A stretch of DNA of 64,000 bases from Cladocopium goreaui (GCA_947184155.2 CAMXCT020001141.1:1-64000), one strand, 5' to 3'. Shown: positions 40,740 through 51,798, counted from the first letter of the stretch. The notes: a model not told the origin generated them from the letters alone. Program-made: numbers and translations.

Positions 40740-40909
40740 AATTTATGTTGGAAGACATGCAAACCAGCAGAACAGGAACCAAGGATGAAGGGATCCTGCG
40801 GGGAGTTTTGGGGTCTTTCGAATCTCACCCAAACGAAATGTGCAGGGTGCAGGATGTGAAAATGACGATCAACGATCCCACGGCATTAGGTTGCTGGTTT
40901 CAAGCATGA
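40740..40909 (+). CDS. Probable terminal exon of the same gene
   Basis: After ACATGTCAG, in the phase left at 40706, it reads EFMLEDMQTSRTGTKDEGIL, RGVLGSFESHPNEMCRVQDV, then KMTINDPTALGCWFQA and TGA at 40907-40909. Codon bias is good. If the junction is right, the intron between 40706 and 40740 is only 33 nt. Confidence 0.45.
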
Positions 40910-41120
40910 TGTTTTTCAACTTCTACTGGGGATGATCAATCATATCCAATCAACAATCGGATAGTACAATTGACAAGTGAGAAATTCATTCATCCATTAA
41001 CGATCCTTAACGTCATTTATATAACATCAGACAATCATGATAAGGTTTTTCCACGGATGAGGTTGAAACATTCTGAACCCCGATCCGGAGGTTTGGGAAA
41101 TCGCACCTTTGAGCTGTCAG

Positions 41121-41215
41121 ATGGAGGCGACAAGACACAGGAGGCTATGGTGTCGACCTCCCTGGTTGGGGCGGCTACCAGGACACCCGGTGCAACTGCG
41201 GCGGTGCGTTCAAAG
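41121..41215 (+). CDS. Candidate exon, Gly-rich
   Basis: It lies between GAGCTGTCAG and GTGGGA. The best-biased frame reads DTGGYGVDLPGWGGYQDTRC and NCGGAFK. Another frame (QEAMVSTSLVGAATRTPG) is open as well. The Gly/aromatic/Cys content suggests a small folded extracellular module, without a specific family. Confidence 0.35.
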
Positions 41216-42376
41216 GTGGGAACAACCTCCATGCTGCAATTTGTTGCAGCATTTTGATGCATTTTGTAACTGTTTTTGTTGGTTTCAGAAATTGTTGCTT
41301 TAGAATTTTAGACATCTTACCGCCGCTAGGCCTTTCTTTCTGGCGGTCTTGAAGTGATCAGTTCATGCCACCAAATCAAGTAAATATGTCCCTATGCACA
41401 TTATGCAGTAAGGGGGCTGACTTCAGTCCCAGACATTGGATTATGGGAAGATCAACAGAAAAACATAGGCGAATCCGTACATTTACTGGCGGGGAAAAAC
41501 CAAGGTTTCCTATCTTTCCTTGAAATGTTCCCTTTAACCAACGATTCAACCTCATCATGCTGGTTAAGGTATACGGTATTGCCAGAGCCAGTGCAGCACC
41601 GAAAGCCACATCATGGCCACAAGGAACGTGTTTTTCGAGACGGTGATCGACCAGTCGACCCAAGACTTCAGAATAGGCCTCAGGTTTGGTGCTGTTCAAC
41701 ATGGCCGTAGGACAACTACTTTGGGAACCCCCAATGTAGTATACCGCATACCCAAGAAGTATTCTTTTTATACATCATATTTTTGCAATTTTGGTGAAAC
41801 ATTCAGCGTAATCATAAGTTTTATTCACTGCATTGATCTATTTCTGTGAGAATCTCCTGCAGAAGACTAATTACCCAACAATGATTCAACTTCTTTGAAT
41901 TCTGAATTGGTTTTACGACACTCTTTCGTAGACAAACATCGCAAGGCAAAATCCATCATTGGTATAGAGTATAGAGTATAGAGACTAGGTGTTTTTCAGA
42001 GATTGAGGTTCAAGTCCCTAAATTGGTAGAGAATGGAGACTGTAATGGTAGGTAATGGTAGGTACATGATGATGTACATGTTTCTGGAGTGCCTTGCTGA
42101 TGATGGAATGGCTGCTGTACGCAGATGACGACGGATTAGGCATCATCCAATATCCAATTCGAAATGTGGTGGTCGCAATTCGCAATCAAAAAGGCATTGA
42201 CATCAGTCAGTGTGAAATTGAATGAACTGCTTATGAACACGGTAAAAAAGGAGTAATTAAAAACATATGTATTATAATATATATATGCATTATACATACA
42301 GGTAGAACAAAATGACTCATGTGACAGTAAAAGAAGAAGAAGACAGTTTTGCAAATTTGAATATATTTTATCTCAG
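41216..42376. other. Mostly intronic or intergenic
   Basis: A weak candidate exon at about 41606-41693 reads MATRNVFFETVIDQSTQDF before CAGGTTTGG. TA-rich sequence near 42270-42300. No other coding signal. Confidence 0.35.
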
Positions 42377-42540
42377 GTAGATCTGTGGCAGTTGCTTCCG
42401 GTCTAGGCCTGCGACGAGGAGCAGAGACCTGGACGTTGAGCCCTGCAGGTTTCTTTCACAACAACGAACAGGTGGAAGCCAGGCGGGAGGGACTAAGGGG
42501 ACCAGTGGTCGTTGACAAAGCCCTATATATGGGGCCATGA
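42377..42540 (+). CDS. Candidate terminal exon, unknown protein
   Basis: After TTATCTCAG the frame reads RSVAVASGLGLRRGAETWTL, then SPAGFFHNNEQVEARREGLR and GPVVVDKALYMGP, with TGA at 42538-42540. Strong bias against AT-rich flanks. The reverse-strand frame here is a shadow. Confidence 0.45.
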
Positions 42541-43397
42541 TTCTATCATATTCTATCAGTCCATCATGGCAGGCCGGTGTCAACCGAGTGCACCATTGGA
42601 TGCTTGCTGGATTGGGATGTGACTCGTCGAGCGTTTGGAGTTAGCTCAACATGGGGAACTAGTGGGCCCGCAGGATTGCTCATGTTTAGATATGTTTAGT
42701 CCATTTAGTCTTAAGCCATCCAATTTGGCAGCAAGTAAGTTTAATCCATACCCAATTTCATTTGGAAGAATAGGCTGCAACTGCTACAGTAGATTCTGGG
42801 CAGATTGAAGCTTTGAGGCAATGACCCGTCGGATATGACCAATTGAGGCTTTGTAGCATTGTAGCGTTCCCATTGAACTCTACCTGTGGGCAGAATAGAA
42901 CCTTATTCTCCAAGTAGCTCGTGCCACTCTCAGCGTTTTTGCCGCTGGCTTGCAGCGAAACCAGAATGTTTGATGATTTTTGTTTGAGGCAGGAGCTGGA
43001 TATTTGAACTTTTAGTACCTTATACATACATCCTTATACCTTGACATTCATATGTGAGTCAGAAATGTGAACTCAAAATCGTGCGCTAGTTTACTTCAAT
43101 TGCATGAGTGCATGGGCAACAAAAGCGTCCGGATTGCACTTCCAGGCATGTCCGATCCCATGTTTGGACAATGATGGACCAACTACCTTCAACTGCAGAA
43201 AAATGTGATACAATGGGTGTCCCTAGATCCTAGGCAAACCGCAGTTGTAACTACTTAAAGCATGTCAAAAACTAACTTACTTCACTTGTTTTGTTTTGGA
43301 AAACGGTAAGTTATTGCTGGTTGGTGGTCGCGACATTTTTCACATCAACCATATTTGGGATGGCAATCCCCATGACAAATAGTCTAGATATTCACAG
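42541..43397. other. Non-coding, MITE fragment
   Basis: A left MITE-3 end (CTGGTTGGTGGTCGCGACAT) lies at 43317 without a matching right end. No exon is supported. The reverse frame at 42758-43027 lacks bias. Confidence 0.35.
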
Positions 43398-43637
43398 GTT
43401 CACCGTTTGTTCCCCTGGGCCCCCCACTGGCCCCAGGCATCTTCACTCAGCTTCACCGAAGACGGACATGAGCTCCTTTCGTGCACTGTGGATCCCGCGG
43501 GTCCTGTGGGTCCCGCGGGTCCCGGGCAGTGGATCCTGGAATGGCGAGCTGCAGGGCGCTTGGGGATACGACTTGAGCACTTCCAGCACTCGCCGGAGAT
43601 TGATGTGCAGCCCTTGAAGCAGGTGGATGTGGAATGA
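43398..43637 (+). CDS. Candidate terminal exon, Pro/Gly-rich module
   Basis: After GATATTCACAG the frame reads HRLFPWAPHWPQASSLSFTE, DGHELLSCTVDPAGPVGPAG, then QWILEWRAAGRLGIRLEHFQ and EIDVQPLKQVDVE, with TGA at 43635-43637. The alternation of hydrophobic residues suggests a beta-rich domain. The DNA encoding GPVGPAGP has a short internal repeat (GTCCCGCGG). Not recognised. Confidence 0.5.
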   Translation, partial: VHRLFPWAPHWPQASSLSFTEDGHELLSCTVDPAGPVGPAGPGQWILEWRAAGRLGIRLEHFQHSPEIDVQPLKQVDVE

Positions 43638-43778
43638 TGTGGGGGATATGCACCACAATGAAATTAGGCAAAGTAAGGGAATTAAACATGACATAACATG
43701 ACTAAAGCAGCCAATATGATGAGGACTCTGAGGCTATGGGATTTGACCGTATTTCGCAGCCCGAAATCGCTGGTACAG

Positions 43779-43935
43779 GTCTCAAGCCAACCAGGAGTTG
43801 GACCAGTGGTTGGACAGGTGGTGGGGGTCATCCTTTCCGAAAGTGACGAATGATGCTTCGGTGACATCCGGTGACGTGGGCCAGGAGTTGGCCCATCGAA
43901 TTTTCTGGCAGATGTGTGTAGTGTTCGGTCAAAAT
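43779..43935 (+). CDS. Candidate internal exon, unknown protein
   Basis: After TGGTACAG and before the strong donor GTATGT the frame reads SQANQELDQWLDRWWGSSFP, then DVGQELAHRIFWQMCVVFGQ. The helical, Trp-rich segment is not recognised. A pyrimidine tract is lacking at the acceptor. Confidence 0.45.
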
Positions 43936-45077
43936 GTATGTTTATTATTACTACACACCTCCTGCCAGAAAATTGATTATTTCTTCACAATGATCAAAAT
44001 GATTTTTTCTTCAATTGGCGGACCTCGTTTTATGTTCCAGCTAAAATAGCGCCGTTTTCTTTCTCAGCGCGCGGTGCCATCTTATGGGTATTTTGGTTTT
44101 TGAGTTGAGCCATCTACTATCTACTTTTACCTTAGTGTAATTAATTGATTATTTATGTTTGTTTATTTAACTTAAGTATAAAAGATATTAATATTGATAT
44201 AATATGTGTGTGTGAGTCAACATGCATTGTGATGTTGCGTTATCTATATCTATTGTTTGTTTCTATAGCATGATATAGCATGCCATCTAGGTAATGCTTG
44301 CATTGTATGCAATGTGCCCATTAAATCTATATTACGCGTGTGCTGTAATGTGATGTATTGCCATGTGACCAAACGTGACCAAACGTGCAGTACCAATGGG
44401 AGGGACCGTGATTGATAGATAGACAAATCGATAGGATGTACAGGTAGATAAGATAGATATCTTAGATAGATTGCTCTATCATGTGTAATTTCTTGCGATG
44501 ATCAACATATCAAGAAACACAAGTTCATGTTTTTAGCCAACTACCTCCATGGCCCATCAAAGTTTCCTGTAGCGGGATGTCACACAAGTCCAGATTTTTC
44601 CCGTGGCTGAAAACCAGCCAGGGCGATGAAAGTTGCCAAAATGCAACTGAAAAGACGGATGCTGCATTCTAAATTCTCATTTTCTGGCAATTGGACATCC
44701 TATGCTTTGTTGGTGGTTGAATCCAAGAAATTTTGTATGATTGCAAGTGTCAACTGACTTGAGGTGCATGAAGGTAACCAACATGCAGTGTTTGGCTTTG
44801 GGTGTTTCTGTGGACATGCTTGTTTGCTCAGGACTCATCATAATAAGCTGTTCGAAGATCGAACTTTCTTGATTCTGTGCTTGGACTCCTAAAGTTGAGA
44901 AGTCCTGAGAGCACCATGACACTTGATGTCGTTTCAGCCTGCACGTTTTGAAGATAACAATGCTAATGCATGCCACGGCTACAAACTCTATGAGCTCTAC
45001 TTTGTTTGAGAGAAAACCTGCAGGACAATCCTATATGTTGTATCGTAAACACGTAAAAAGACAATGGTTTTCTGTAG
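43936..45077. other. Non-coding
   Basis: TTAATTGATTATTTATG-type AT-rich sequence (44130-44200), GATA patch at 44415-44475, and a reverse frame (44677-44976) without clear bias. No exon called. Confidence 0.35.
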
Positions 45078-45209
45078 ATGCTCCCTTCAACTGGTCAGAC
45101 CAATCCATTGACCAAGTATGTTGGCATGGCACCCGCTGAACCCTTGGTTCAAGGACCGCCCCTGGTGCTGAACACTGGCGAGGAAAGGTCTTTTCTCCTC
45201 GACCAGTGA
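45078..45209 (+). CDS. Candidate exon, 43 codons
   Basis: After TTTCTGTAG the frame reads MLPSTGQTNPLTKYVGMAPA, then EPLVQGPPLVLNTGEERSFL and LDQ, with TGA at 45207-45209. It could start at its own ATG or be internal. The codon bias is good. A different register is open over part of it. Confidence 0.45.
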   Translation: MLPSTGQTNPLTKYVGMAPAEPLVQGPPLVLNTGEERSFLLDQ

Positions 45210-45229
45210 CGAAGCACCCGGCCTTTTTT

Positions 45230-45420
45230 TGGCCTCAACTGATGCACACTGTTACATACATACATATGCAATCATACACACACATATATATATAATATAC
45301 ATATATATATATATATGTAAACATACACATGTATATATGTTTTTGGAATTTATCCATTTGTACATTATTTATTATTTATATGCATTTATATGCACATATA
45401 TTTATATATGCACATAAATC
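45230..45420. repeat. TA/CA-rich simple sequence
   Basis: ACATACATA, CACACACATATATATA and TGCACATATA runs. Tyr/Ile-rich ORFs here are artefacts. Confidence 0.8.
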
Positions 45421-45517
45421 ATCCGAATGTTGTTGTTGGCATCTCATACAAGTCTTTGCAGATACATCGATTACATCACTTAACCAGGTCGTCTTAGGAG
45501 AACACAGATCATGACAG

Positions 45518-45679
45518 CCGCTTCCAGTCTTCATAGATCCCATCCACAGCAGACCGCGAATCATGGCGTCCGCGCAATCGAGCGTGGAAATCAACACCGA
45601 AATCAACACCACTGGCTCCAGCGAAGAGCGTGACAGGCAGGTCAACGCTGCAATGTCGCCTGGCACTTCCAAGATGTGA
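45518..45679 (+). CDS. Candidate terminal exon, polar C-terminus
   Basis: After CATGACAG the frame reads LPVFIDPIHSRPRIMASAQS, then SVEINTEINTTGSSEERDRQ and VNAAMSPGTSKM, with TGA at 45677-45679. A duplicated GAAATCAACACC gives the EINTEINT pair. A reverse-strand frame is open too, but its composition is poorer. Confidence 0.4.
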   Translation, partial: PLPVFIDPIHSRPRIMASAQSSVEINTEINTTGSSEERDRQVNAAMSPGTSKM

Positions 45680-45989
45680 AAAAATGAAGAAATTAGGTGA
45701 TGACATCTCTGCGTGTAAACATGTTCATTATGTGAGAGAATTCCAATGGATAGATCGATAGATAGATAGATGAATAAATGAATGAGTGGATAGATAGATA
45801 CATACAATCATTGATTTATGCATAATATAGGATATAGCGCTAGGGGGCTGACGTTTGCCCGATTCGATTTGGGACTGCAACCTGCTGTGTGGTTTAGGTG
45901 TGTGTTTTTGCCAAACTCACCTTTTGAAGCATGTCTCCGGAATTTGCAATGCTTCGAGCTGTTAAGACCTCAACAAGGCGTAAAAAAAT

Positions 45990-46215
45990 GAAAGAATCCC
46001 AAACCCCTAGACCAACCCTAAACCAACCATGAAATAACCCTAAACAGACCTGAAAACAACCTTGAATAAACCCTAAAACAGCCCGAAATAGCATGAACAA
46101 TAAGTAAACAAACCCTCAACAAGCCCATAAAAATCCCTAAAGAAAATCTGAACCAACCCTAACTAACCCAAAATCAGCCTCAAATCCTAAACAAACCGCA
46201 TCGAGACTAAACCCT
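45990..46215. repeat. Degenerate CCCTAAA-containing minisatellite
   Basis: CCCTAAA occurs at about 46016, 46031 and 46070, with CCCTAGA, CCCTAAAG and CCCTAACT variants, spaced by roughly 15-25 bases of A/C-rich sequence. TTTAGGG is the plant-type telomere repeat also reported in dinoflagellates, so interstitial telomeric origin is possible. Confidence 0.5.
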
Positions 46216-46289
46216 CAATGAAACTTTGGGCAAACGGTTGTTGCTATATAAACAGTACAATACATTAAACTATAAATAAATAAGCAAAA

Positions 46290-46735
46290 AAAAACATATA
46301 CAGTGTACACATATACATTTTTGCATATATATATATACTTACATTTTTCCATACACATTTTTGAATAAATACATATATAATTATATACATATTTTTTCAT
46401 ATATTACATATACATATATATATATATGCATATATGCCAATTTACATACGTACAGTACATATATACATATATACATATATCCATATATAAATTTACATGT
46501 ATACAAGTATACATATATAAATATTTAAATTTACATATATGCAAATATACAGATATACAGATATACATATATACATATATACATATATACATATATACAT
46601 ATATACATATATACATATATACATATATACATCTATGAATGTATATACATATACATTATATATATATATATGTATATGGATACATATTTATTCATATGCA
46701 CATATGCATATGTATGTTTTCTTTTTATAATAGCA
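46290..46735. repeat. TATACA-type simple sequence
   Basis: Over 400 bp of ACATATATAC repeats. Tyr/Ile ORFs on both strands are artefacts. Confidence 0.9.
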
Positions 46736-46737
46736 TG

Positions 46738-46905
46738 GCATTTTTTGTACGGCACCGGCACCTTAAGGCTGATGTCCTGCTTCTCGGACGAGACGCCACC
46801 TTCGACCGTGCCAGTGACTACCGGAGTGGGTGGCACCATGGAGGAACGGGTCGTGCCTTGGCAATTTGGGGCGATGCCTTCGTCAACGGGTTGATGCATG
46901 TTGAT
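46738..46905 (+). CDS. Candidate exon, two competing frames
   Basis: The GC-rich island right after the simple repeat is open in two + frames. One reads [20 protein letters not shown] and [19 protein letters not shown]. The other reads [20 protein letters not shown] and [20 protein letters not shown]. Codon bias does not decide. Not recognised. Confidence 0.35.
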
Positions 46906-48043
46906 GCAATGATCATTCAATTTCAGGATTACTTACTATAAATGAGTTTGACATCAATATCAATGAATTTGATTGAATTTGAGATCCCTATAAATTGATA
47001 TCAATGAGTTTGTTTGATGAGTTGTGGGTCCAAAGTTCTGCTTGCTGTCCTCGAATCGACCCCTTTTTTTGGTGGACATGTTTATTTTCTGGTATTTCCT
47101 GTTTGCCGAAAACAGTTTTTGTATATATATATATATTCAAGTTGATGTAATTTGACGGTCAATAAACTGATGTGTACTTTCAAGGTGCGACCAGACAGCA
47201 TATTGTTCTCGATTAAGCAGCGGTCAAAATCACCAAGCGGGGAGTTTATGTAAATGTTGTTTTTCTTGAACGACGCAGTCACCTCCAAGCTAAGAAACTG
47301 GGCGAAGACAGCGTAGGCGAATGCCATTTAATTTGAATGCAAGCATCACTCAATCAAATGAATTCATGTAATGGTGGCACAAAATTGTGCGGATTATTTT
47401 TTGCAGCAAATTTGGAGGCACACCCCATCAAGAAAGCGAAGATATGATCCGGAAATTAGAAGGAACGAGAAGTGTGCAGGGATGCTACGTGGCAAAAACC
47501 AAAACACAGCAAATGTTTAGATCTCAGTGAATTGATCTCAGTTAAATGTTGTACAATCATTTCATTTCCGCGAAGGTAAAGCCCCGCCACGAGAGCTCCG
47601 CGAAAGCGCGGCATTTATGATTGTTGGCGGAGAAAAATCATTCATTGCGTGAAAGCCTGCAGATTTGACCTTTTGGTAGCTGAATTTTGCCAAAGCTGCG
47701 CGAGAGCTTTGCGAAAGCTGCGCGGAAGCAAACAAATAGTCCATGTTTCAGGGTTCTGCCCACGGACTTTCTGGGTGTTCTCGTTGCATTGTTTCCAAAC
47801 TGCAAACTGGTTCTACTTCGAAAATTCTCCAGATACAGCCGATCCAGCTTCAGCACAAAAGCGATAGACAATAAAACTCAAAAGGAAATTACTCCCGCGA
47901 AAGCAAAAACTTAAGCCGTGAAAGACCGACGAAAGCTTTGCAAAGGTCAGTCATGATTATAAAGCTATAGGAAGGGAGACTTTTGAACACTGCTCAATTC
48001 TCCAGCTGAAGACTGATCACAAATGTTTTCTTTTGGAACCCAG
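46906..48043. other. Mostly non-coding
   Basis: Between 47570 and 47940 a GCGAAAGC/GCGAGAGC motif recurs (for example 47603, 47700, 47718, 47898), open in several frames. It looks like a short degenerate repeat. No firm exon. Confidence 0.35.
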
Positions 48044-48142
48044 ATGCTCCACACTGAGGCAGCTTACAAGGACTCCAGGGCTCATAATTGCAGGGCTTGT
48101 GCCACTGGGAAGCTGGGAAGCTCAGGGGCTTACACCTCGTGA
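48044..48142 (+). CDS. Candidate exon, 32 codons
   Basis: It follows GGAACCCAG. The better-biased frame reads MLHTEAAYKDSRAHNCRACA and TGKLGSSGAYTS, with TGA at 48140-48142. The alternative frame reads LRQLTRTPGLIIAGLVPLGS. Either way an isolated small exon. Confidence 0.3.
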   Translation: MLHTEAAYKDSRAHNCRACATGKLGSSGAYTS

Positions 48143-49031
48143 AGACTACATACCTGACATACCTATAATGTGTATGTACATGTGTCAGTGTTATGATGCA
48201 TGCATGTGGAAGAATAATTAGGGACACCTTATTGTTTCGTCTTAGTCTCAGTTGGTTTTGTCCATCATTTCCAGTACCGCCAACGCGTCAGGAGCGCAAA
48301 GAAACTTGGAGTTGATTTGGAGTGAAGAAGCCTGCTTTGTTTTGCCCCGAAGGCTCACACCATTTAGCAAAGTTGATTGATTTGCCTGCCAGTTTCTTCG
48401 CATTTCTTCGCATTCACAGCTCTATGTCACTATGTTTAGGCGGCTTGGGAGCAGCAGACCTCTGAACTTAAATCTGCACGTCCACTTTTTGTGGACCCTC
48501 AAATCTTGTTGTTCTCCCATTCTTTTCTTTGTCAACCACACAAGTCAAGTCCAGGGCCTACTCTATCGATGCCACATTATGGTGGTTTCTGTGGTATGTT
48601 TGGATATTTTACCCTATGTTTGATCCCCTGAAAATGTGATGTGAAACCTTGCGCTTGAGCTTTATTTGCATTGGTTCTCAACCGCCTTCCAGATTTCCAT
48701 CCTGGGCCTAGCATGTACACAATGGATTGGCTCCAGAAATGACCGTGGCTTAGCCCCATTGCCCAATAGACACCATAGATTTATGTTCCTTGGTTATCTC
48801 TTGAGTCTCTTGATTTTGAAGATGCACATGCCAGGTTTGTTGTGACAAACGCAGCGCCCCACAAACCAACAACAACAGAACACCTCTGCATAACATTGTC
48901 ATGGCTCGGATTGATATGTTATGATGTCACCCTATGATTATTAGGTGCTGGCTAGGATTCCCAGGTTTGCCGGTTGCAGCCCCATGTCGGTCATATCTTG
49001 CCATTCTCAGTCACTTCCATGTCCATTCTAG
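48143..49031. other. Non-coding, presumed intron
   Basis: Frames at 48432-48623 lack bias. The stretch ends in CATTCTAG before the exon at 49032. Confidence 0.35.
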
Positions 49032-49233
49032 TATGTGCTACCCCCATCTCTCGGAAATGGTCGAAGAGAACTTGTCCAGGAACCTACCATCTTTGGACAA
49101 CGCTGTGTACCAAGTCTGTCTCGCAACCCGGCAAACCGAGGAAAAAATGAAGCAGCAACGCAAGGACAAGGCCGCACGACAAGCGAAAGAGAAGGAATGG
49201 TTTGACCTAGAGACCATTGGCTCAGCAATTTGA
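49032..49233 (+). CDS. Terminal exon, charged coiled-coil C-terminus
   Basis: The frame reads CYPHLSEMVEENLSRNLPSL, DNAVYQVCLATRQTEEKMKQ, then QRKDKAARQAKEKEWFDLET and IGSAI, with TGA at 49231-49233. The Lys/Glu/Arg-rich stretch from EEKMKQ to KEKEW is a probable coiled coil. Very good codon bias. A gene end is well supported here, though the product is unknown. Confidence 0.55.
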
Positions 49234-49381
49234 GGGCCAGGTTGCCAGCCTGATTGGCCAACATTGATGGAACGGAACTCCCAAACTTTTGGGGGGTGAA
49301 GTGGCTATAGCGGCTATATGGTGTATGTACTTCCTCTACTAAACCATGATTTCTGGATGTTTTTGTGGATGTTCAATATTA

Positions 49382-49481
49382 CCCTCTGGTAATTTAACAT
49401 AGCTATTGAAAATGGTCATTTATAGTTGATTTTCCCATTAAACATTGGCATGTTCAATAGCTATGTTAGTTTACCGGAGGG
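49382..49481. mobile_element. MITE-4 copy, near-intact hairpin
   Basis: CCCTCTGGTAATTTAACATA at the left and CTATGTTAGTTTACCGGAGGG at the right with TA at both borders. Closest to the copy at 10166, 39 kb away. Confidence 0.65.
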
Positions 49482-49528
49482 TAGGGAGAAGGGATTAGAA
49501 TGTAATAGGGATCATATGGGATTGCAAG

Positions 49529-49683
49529 TCCCCACTTGCTGCCCTTGCCGCATCTTGCCGCTGCGACGAGTCCCAAGGATGGAGAAACCATACACAGAAC
49601 AGCAAGCTATTGAAGAGATGCTCCAACACACCATTCCACAGGACGGCTGGAGCCTCACCCAATCATGGCCTCGAAGTTGGAAA
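49529..49683 (+). CDS. Candidate exon, unknown protein
   Basis: After ATTGCAAG and before GTGAAT the frame reads CRILPLRRVPRMEKPYTEQQ, then AIEEMLQHTIPQDGWSLTQS. It lies 385 bp upstream of the kinase-like exon and on the same strand, so it could be part of that gene, but I see no kinase motif in it. Confidence 0.4.
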
Positions 49684-50068
49684 GTGAATGATACCCACCA
49701 CAAGGCAATAAATACTAAAGTGGAACTATATAAACCTGTTTGGGTTTATATTGAATGCATGCCCTATCGGAAGTTTGGCGCTCAGATAGTTCTTTCCTTG
49801 AAAATAAGAGGGAGGTGAAACATGCAGTTCAAATCGGATGCGACCAGATGCCCTTGATACCAAAATAGCCTGTGCTCCATTTTGGTGCGGGAATGTCAAG
49901 AAATGTTTAGACTAGAGAAACAATTCATATACTTCTTGTGAGTGCTTGTCCAGCTGGTGTGTGCGGAATTTTTTGATTTGAAGGTTTAAATAACATTTGA
50001 CTTGGGCAACTCAAACCCAGGTGACGCTTTCAGCGCTGTAGCTTTGCGCATTTCAATCGTGTCCGCAG

Positions 50069-50206
50069 GACTGGACGTCGCTTCGAGGAAGCCGAGACTT
50101 TCAGGATCAGCCGCCCAATCAGCGGCCCAGCAGCAAAGACGTCATCGCAGAGCTGAAACGGACCGTTGGTTCATCTCAAAATGTCGAAAAGTCAGGGACA
50201 CACTAG
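50069..50206 (+). CDS. Exon resembling the C-terminal end of a protein kinase domain
   Basis: After GTGTCCGCAG the frame reads DWTSLRGSRDFQDQPPNQRP, then SSKDVIAELKRTVGSSQNVE. The pattern W-x2-L ... P-x2-RPSS-x2-VI-x2-L matches subdomain XI of tyrosine-kinase-like and related kinases, where the Arg of RP anchors the C-lobe (family knowledge). The catalytic loop and ATP-binding exons are not identified upstream. A donor GTCAGG at 50191 would lead to the Ser-rich exon at 50262. A different frame is longer but less plausible. Confidence 0.5.
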   Translation, partial: DWTSLRGSRDFQDQPPNQRPSSKDVIAELKRTVGSSQNVEKSGTH

Positions 50207-50261
50207 GAGAAACCAATGATTGAAGTATACTTATGAAGTATACTTATTATACTTCCCCTAG

Positions 50262-50415
50262 CGGACAAGTCCGGGTGCCCTTTATTTGTTTTGCATTGTA
50301 TCGTTCAACTTCCGTGACCCGGAGTCCGCCGCGTCTCAGTCTCTATGCATCGAATGCTTCCGAAGCATCCTCTGGATCATTGTCATCGACATCCTCCGTG
50401 TCATCCAATGCCCAG
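50262..50415 (+). CDS. Candidate Ser-rich exon, possible kinase tail
   Basis: After CCCCTAG and before GTGGTG the frame reads FALYRSTSVTRSPPRLSLYA, then SNASEASSGSLSSTSSVSSN. The low-complexity Ser-rich segment with RSPP is a plausible phosphorylated tail. It lies 56 bases after the kinase-like exon. The reverse frame (Asp-rich) is the shadow. Confidence 0.4.
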
Positions 50416-51147
50416 GTGGTGCATGAGCAGGTCCCTTGGCAGATTTGAAGCAAGAGTGAAATACCGCAGCATGAAACGAGCTTGCACGGAATAATCCATG
50501 GGGTCACGTCAAGAAGTAGCATAGCAGCATAGCAGAATAGCACATGATCATACATGATCCACATGATTCCACCATATGCACAGATTTGGTGCAGATTGTT
50601 TGCCAATTGCCACCAGGGTATGCCCTGGACTCCTAGACTGGGAAGACTTCCTTGGTCCAAGTGTTGAATTTACTGACATCTAGTGGTCGGTTCCATACCT
50701 GTTCCTGCCGTTTTTTCTGCATGGAATTGTTGCATAGCACATCCCCATATTTAGAACTGTGCATTTAAAGGTCGTTTTTTCTTTTAGATATATTATATAT
50801 ATTATAGATATTATATATAATATATATATAATAAATAATATATATATAATATATATAATAAATAATATATATATATATTATACTTAAAAGCTGGTGAAAG
50901 TCGGCCACACCATCGATAGGCTGTTAATCCTTTCCCCCTATGACTTGGGACGCCAGGTGGCGTGGAGGGTCAACGCCCGAAGGTGCTGGGATGTCTTGGG
51001 ATAAGCCAGGCTTCCTGCTGGGATTGTCCCATAGTTTCCTGCAAAAAAAAATGTTCAACGAAAGTTCTCGGTCAAGAATTTGTGTTGAATGATCATCTGA
51101 ATTCCCAACACATGATATCCGATTCCGATCTGATATCCTTATTCCAG
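50416..51147. other. Non-coding with a TA palindrome tract
   Basis: 50784-50881 is a long run of TATATATAAT and AATAAATAATATATAT able to fold on itself. A possible short exon near 50958-50995 (AWRVNARRCWDVLG) is too weak to call. Confidence 0.4.
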
Positions 51148-51219
51148 GAGATGGTTCGATGCTGTTTCGTTGGATTGACCTTAAGATTTGCCAGCCTGTC
51201 AACTGACTTCCTGGCTTGA
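51148..51219 (+). CDS. Small candidate terminal exon
   Basis: After CTTATTCCAG the frame reads EMVRCCFVGLTLRFASLSTD and FLA, with TGA at 51217-51219. The acceptor has a good pyrimidine context. Confidence 0.35.
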   Translation, partial: EMVRCCFVGLTLRFASLSTDFLA

Positions 51220-51454
51220 GCCTGAATACGCTATATACGTCAGGTGCTAAGGTTCATAGTGTTGGAAACATGGTTCTGTATTGCCTCCGTGATGTTACCC
51301 AAAGCTGCAATCCAAGTGTGGTTCCATTTGAAAACAGTGTCCAAGCAATCTTGTTGACCTCGAGCCGCGTCGGTACGAAATCAAGCACATAGATGATTTA
51401 GGATACAACCATGCCAGCGTCAAAATACACTATACAACGGTATGTTCCTGTTTC

Positions 51455-51515
51455 TTTGTTTGCTTGTTTGCTTGCTTGCTTGCTTGCTTGTTTGCTTGCT
51501 TGCTTGCTTGCTTGT
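51455..51515. repeat. GCTT microsatellite
   Basis: Two runs of TTGC tetramers separated by TGTTTGC. Confidence 0.9.
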
Positions 51516-51798
51516 GTGTATATGTCTGTTGGGTGAGGAGGTACATGCTTTTTAGTAGGCTTGTGTGCATCAATGTATCATTGCATCATTGCATCATTCA
51601 GTCAATGTAGACGAGGACAATCATAAAGCCATATTCGTCACGGTCAAAACATGGGTTTCTTTCATTTTCTTTCCCATATTGGTGGAGGGAGTTAAAATGT
51701 CAATCTCTTTAAATATACCTATATATAATATATTATATATAAGGCTTCCCATGATGGGATGGATGACCATAAACCATATGACCATTATGTAGCTCCAG

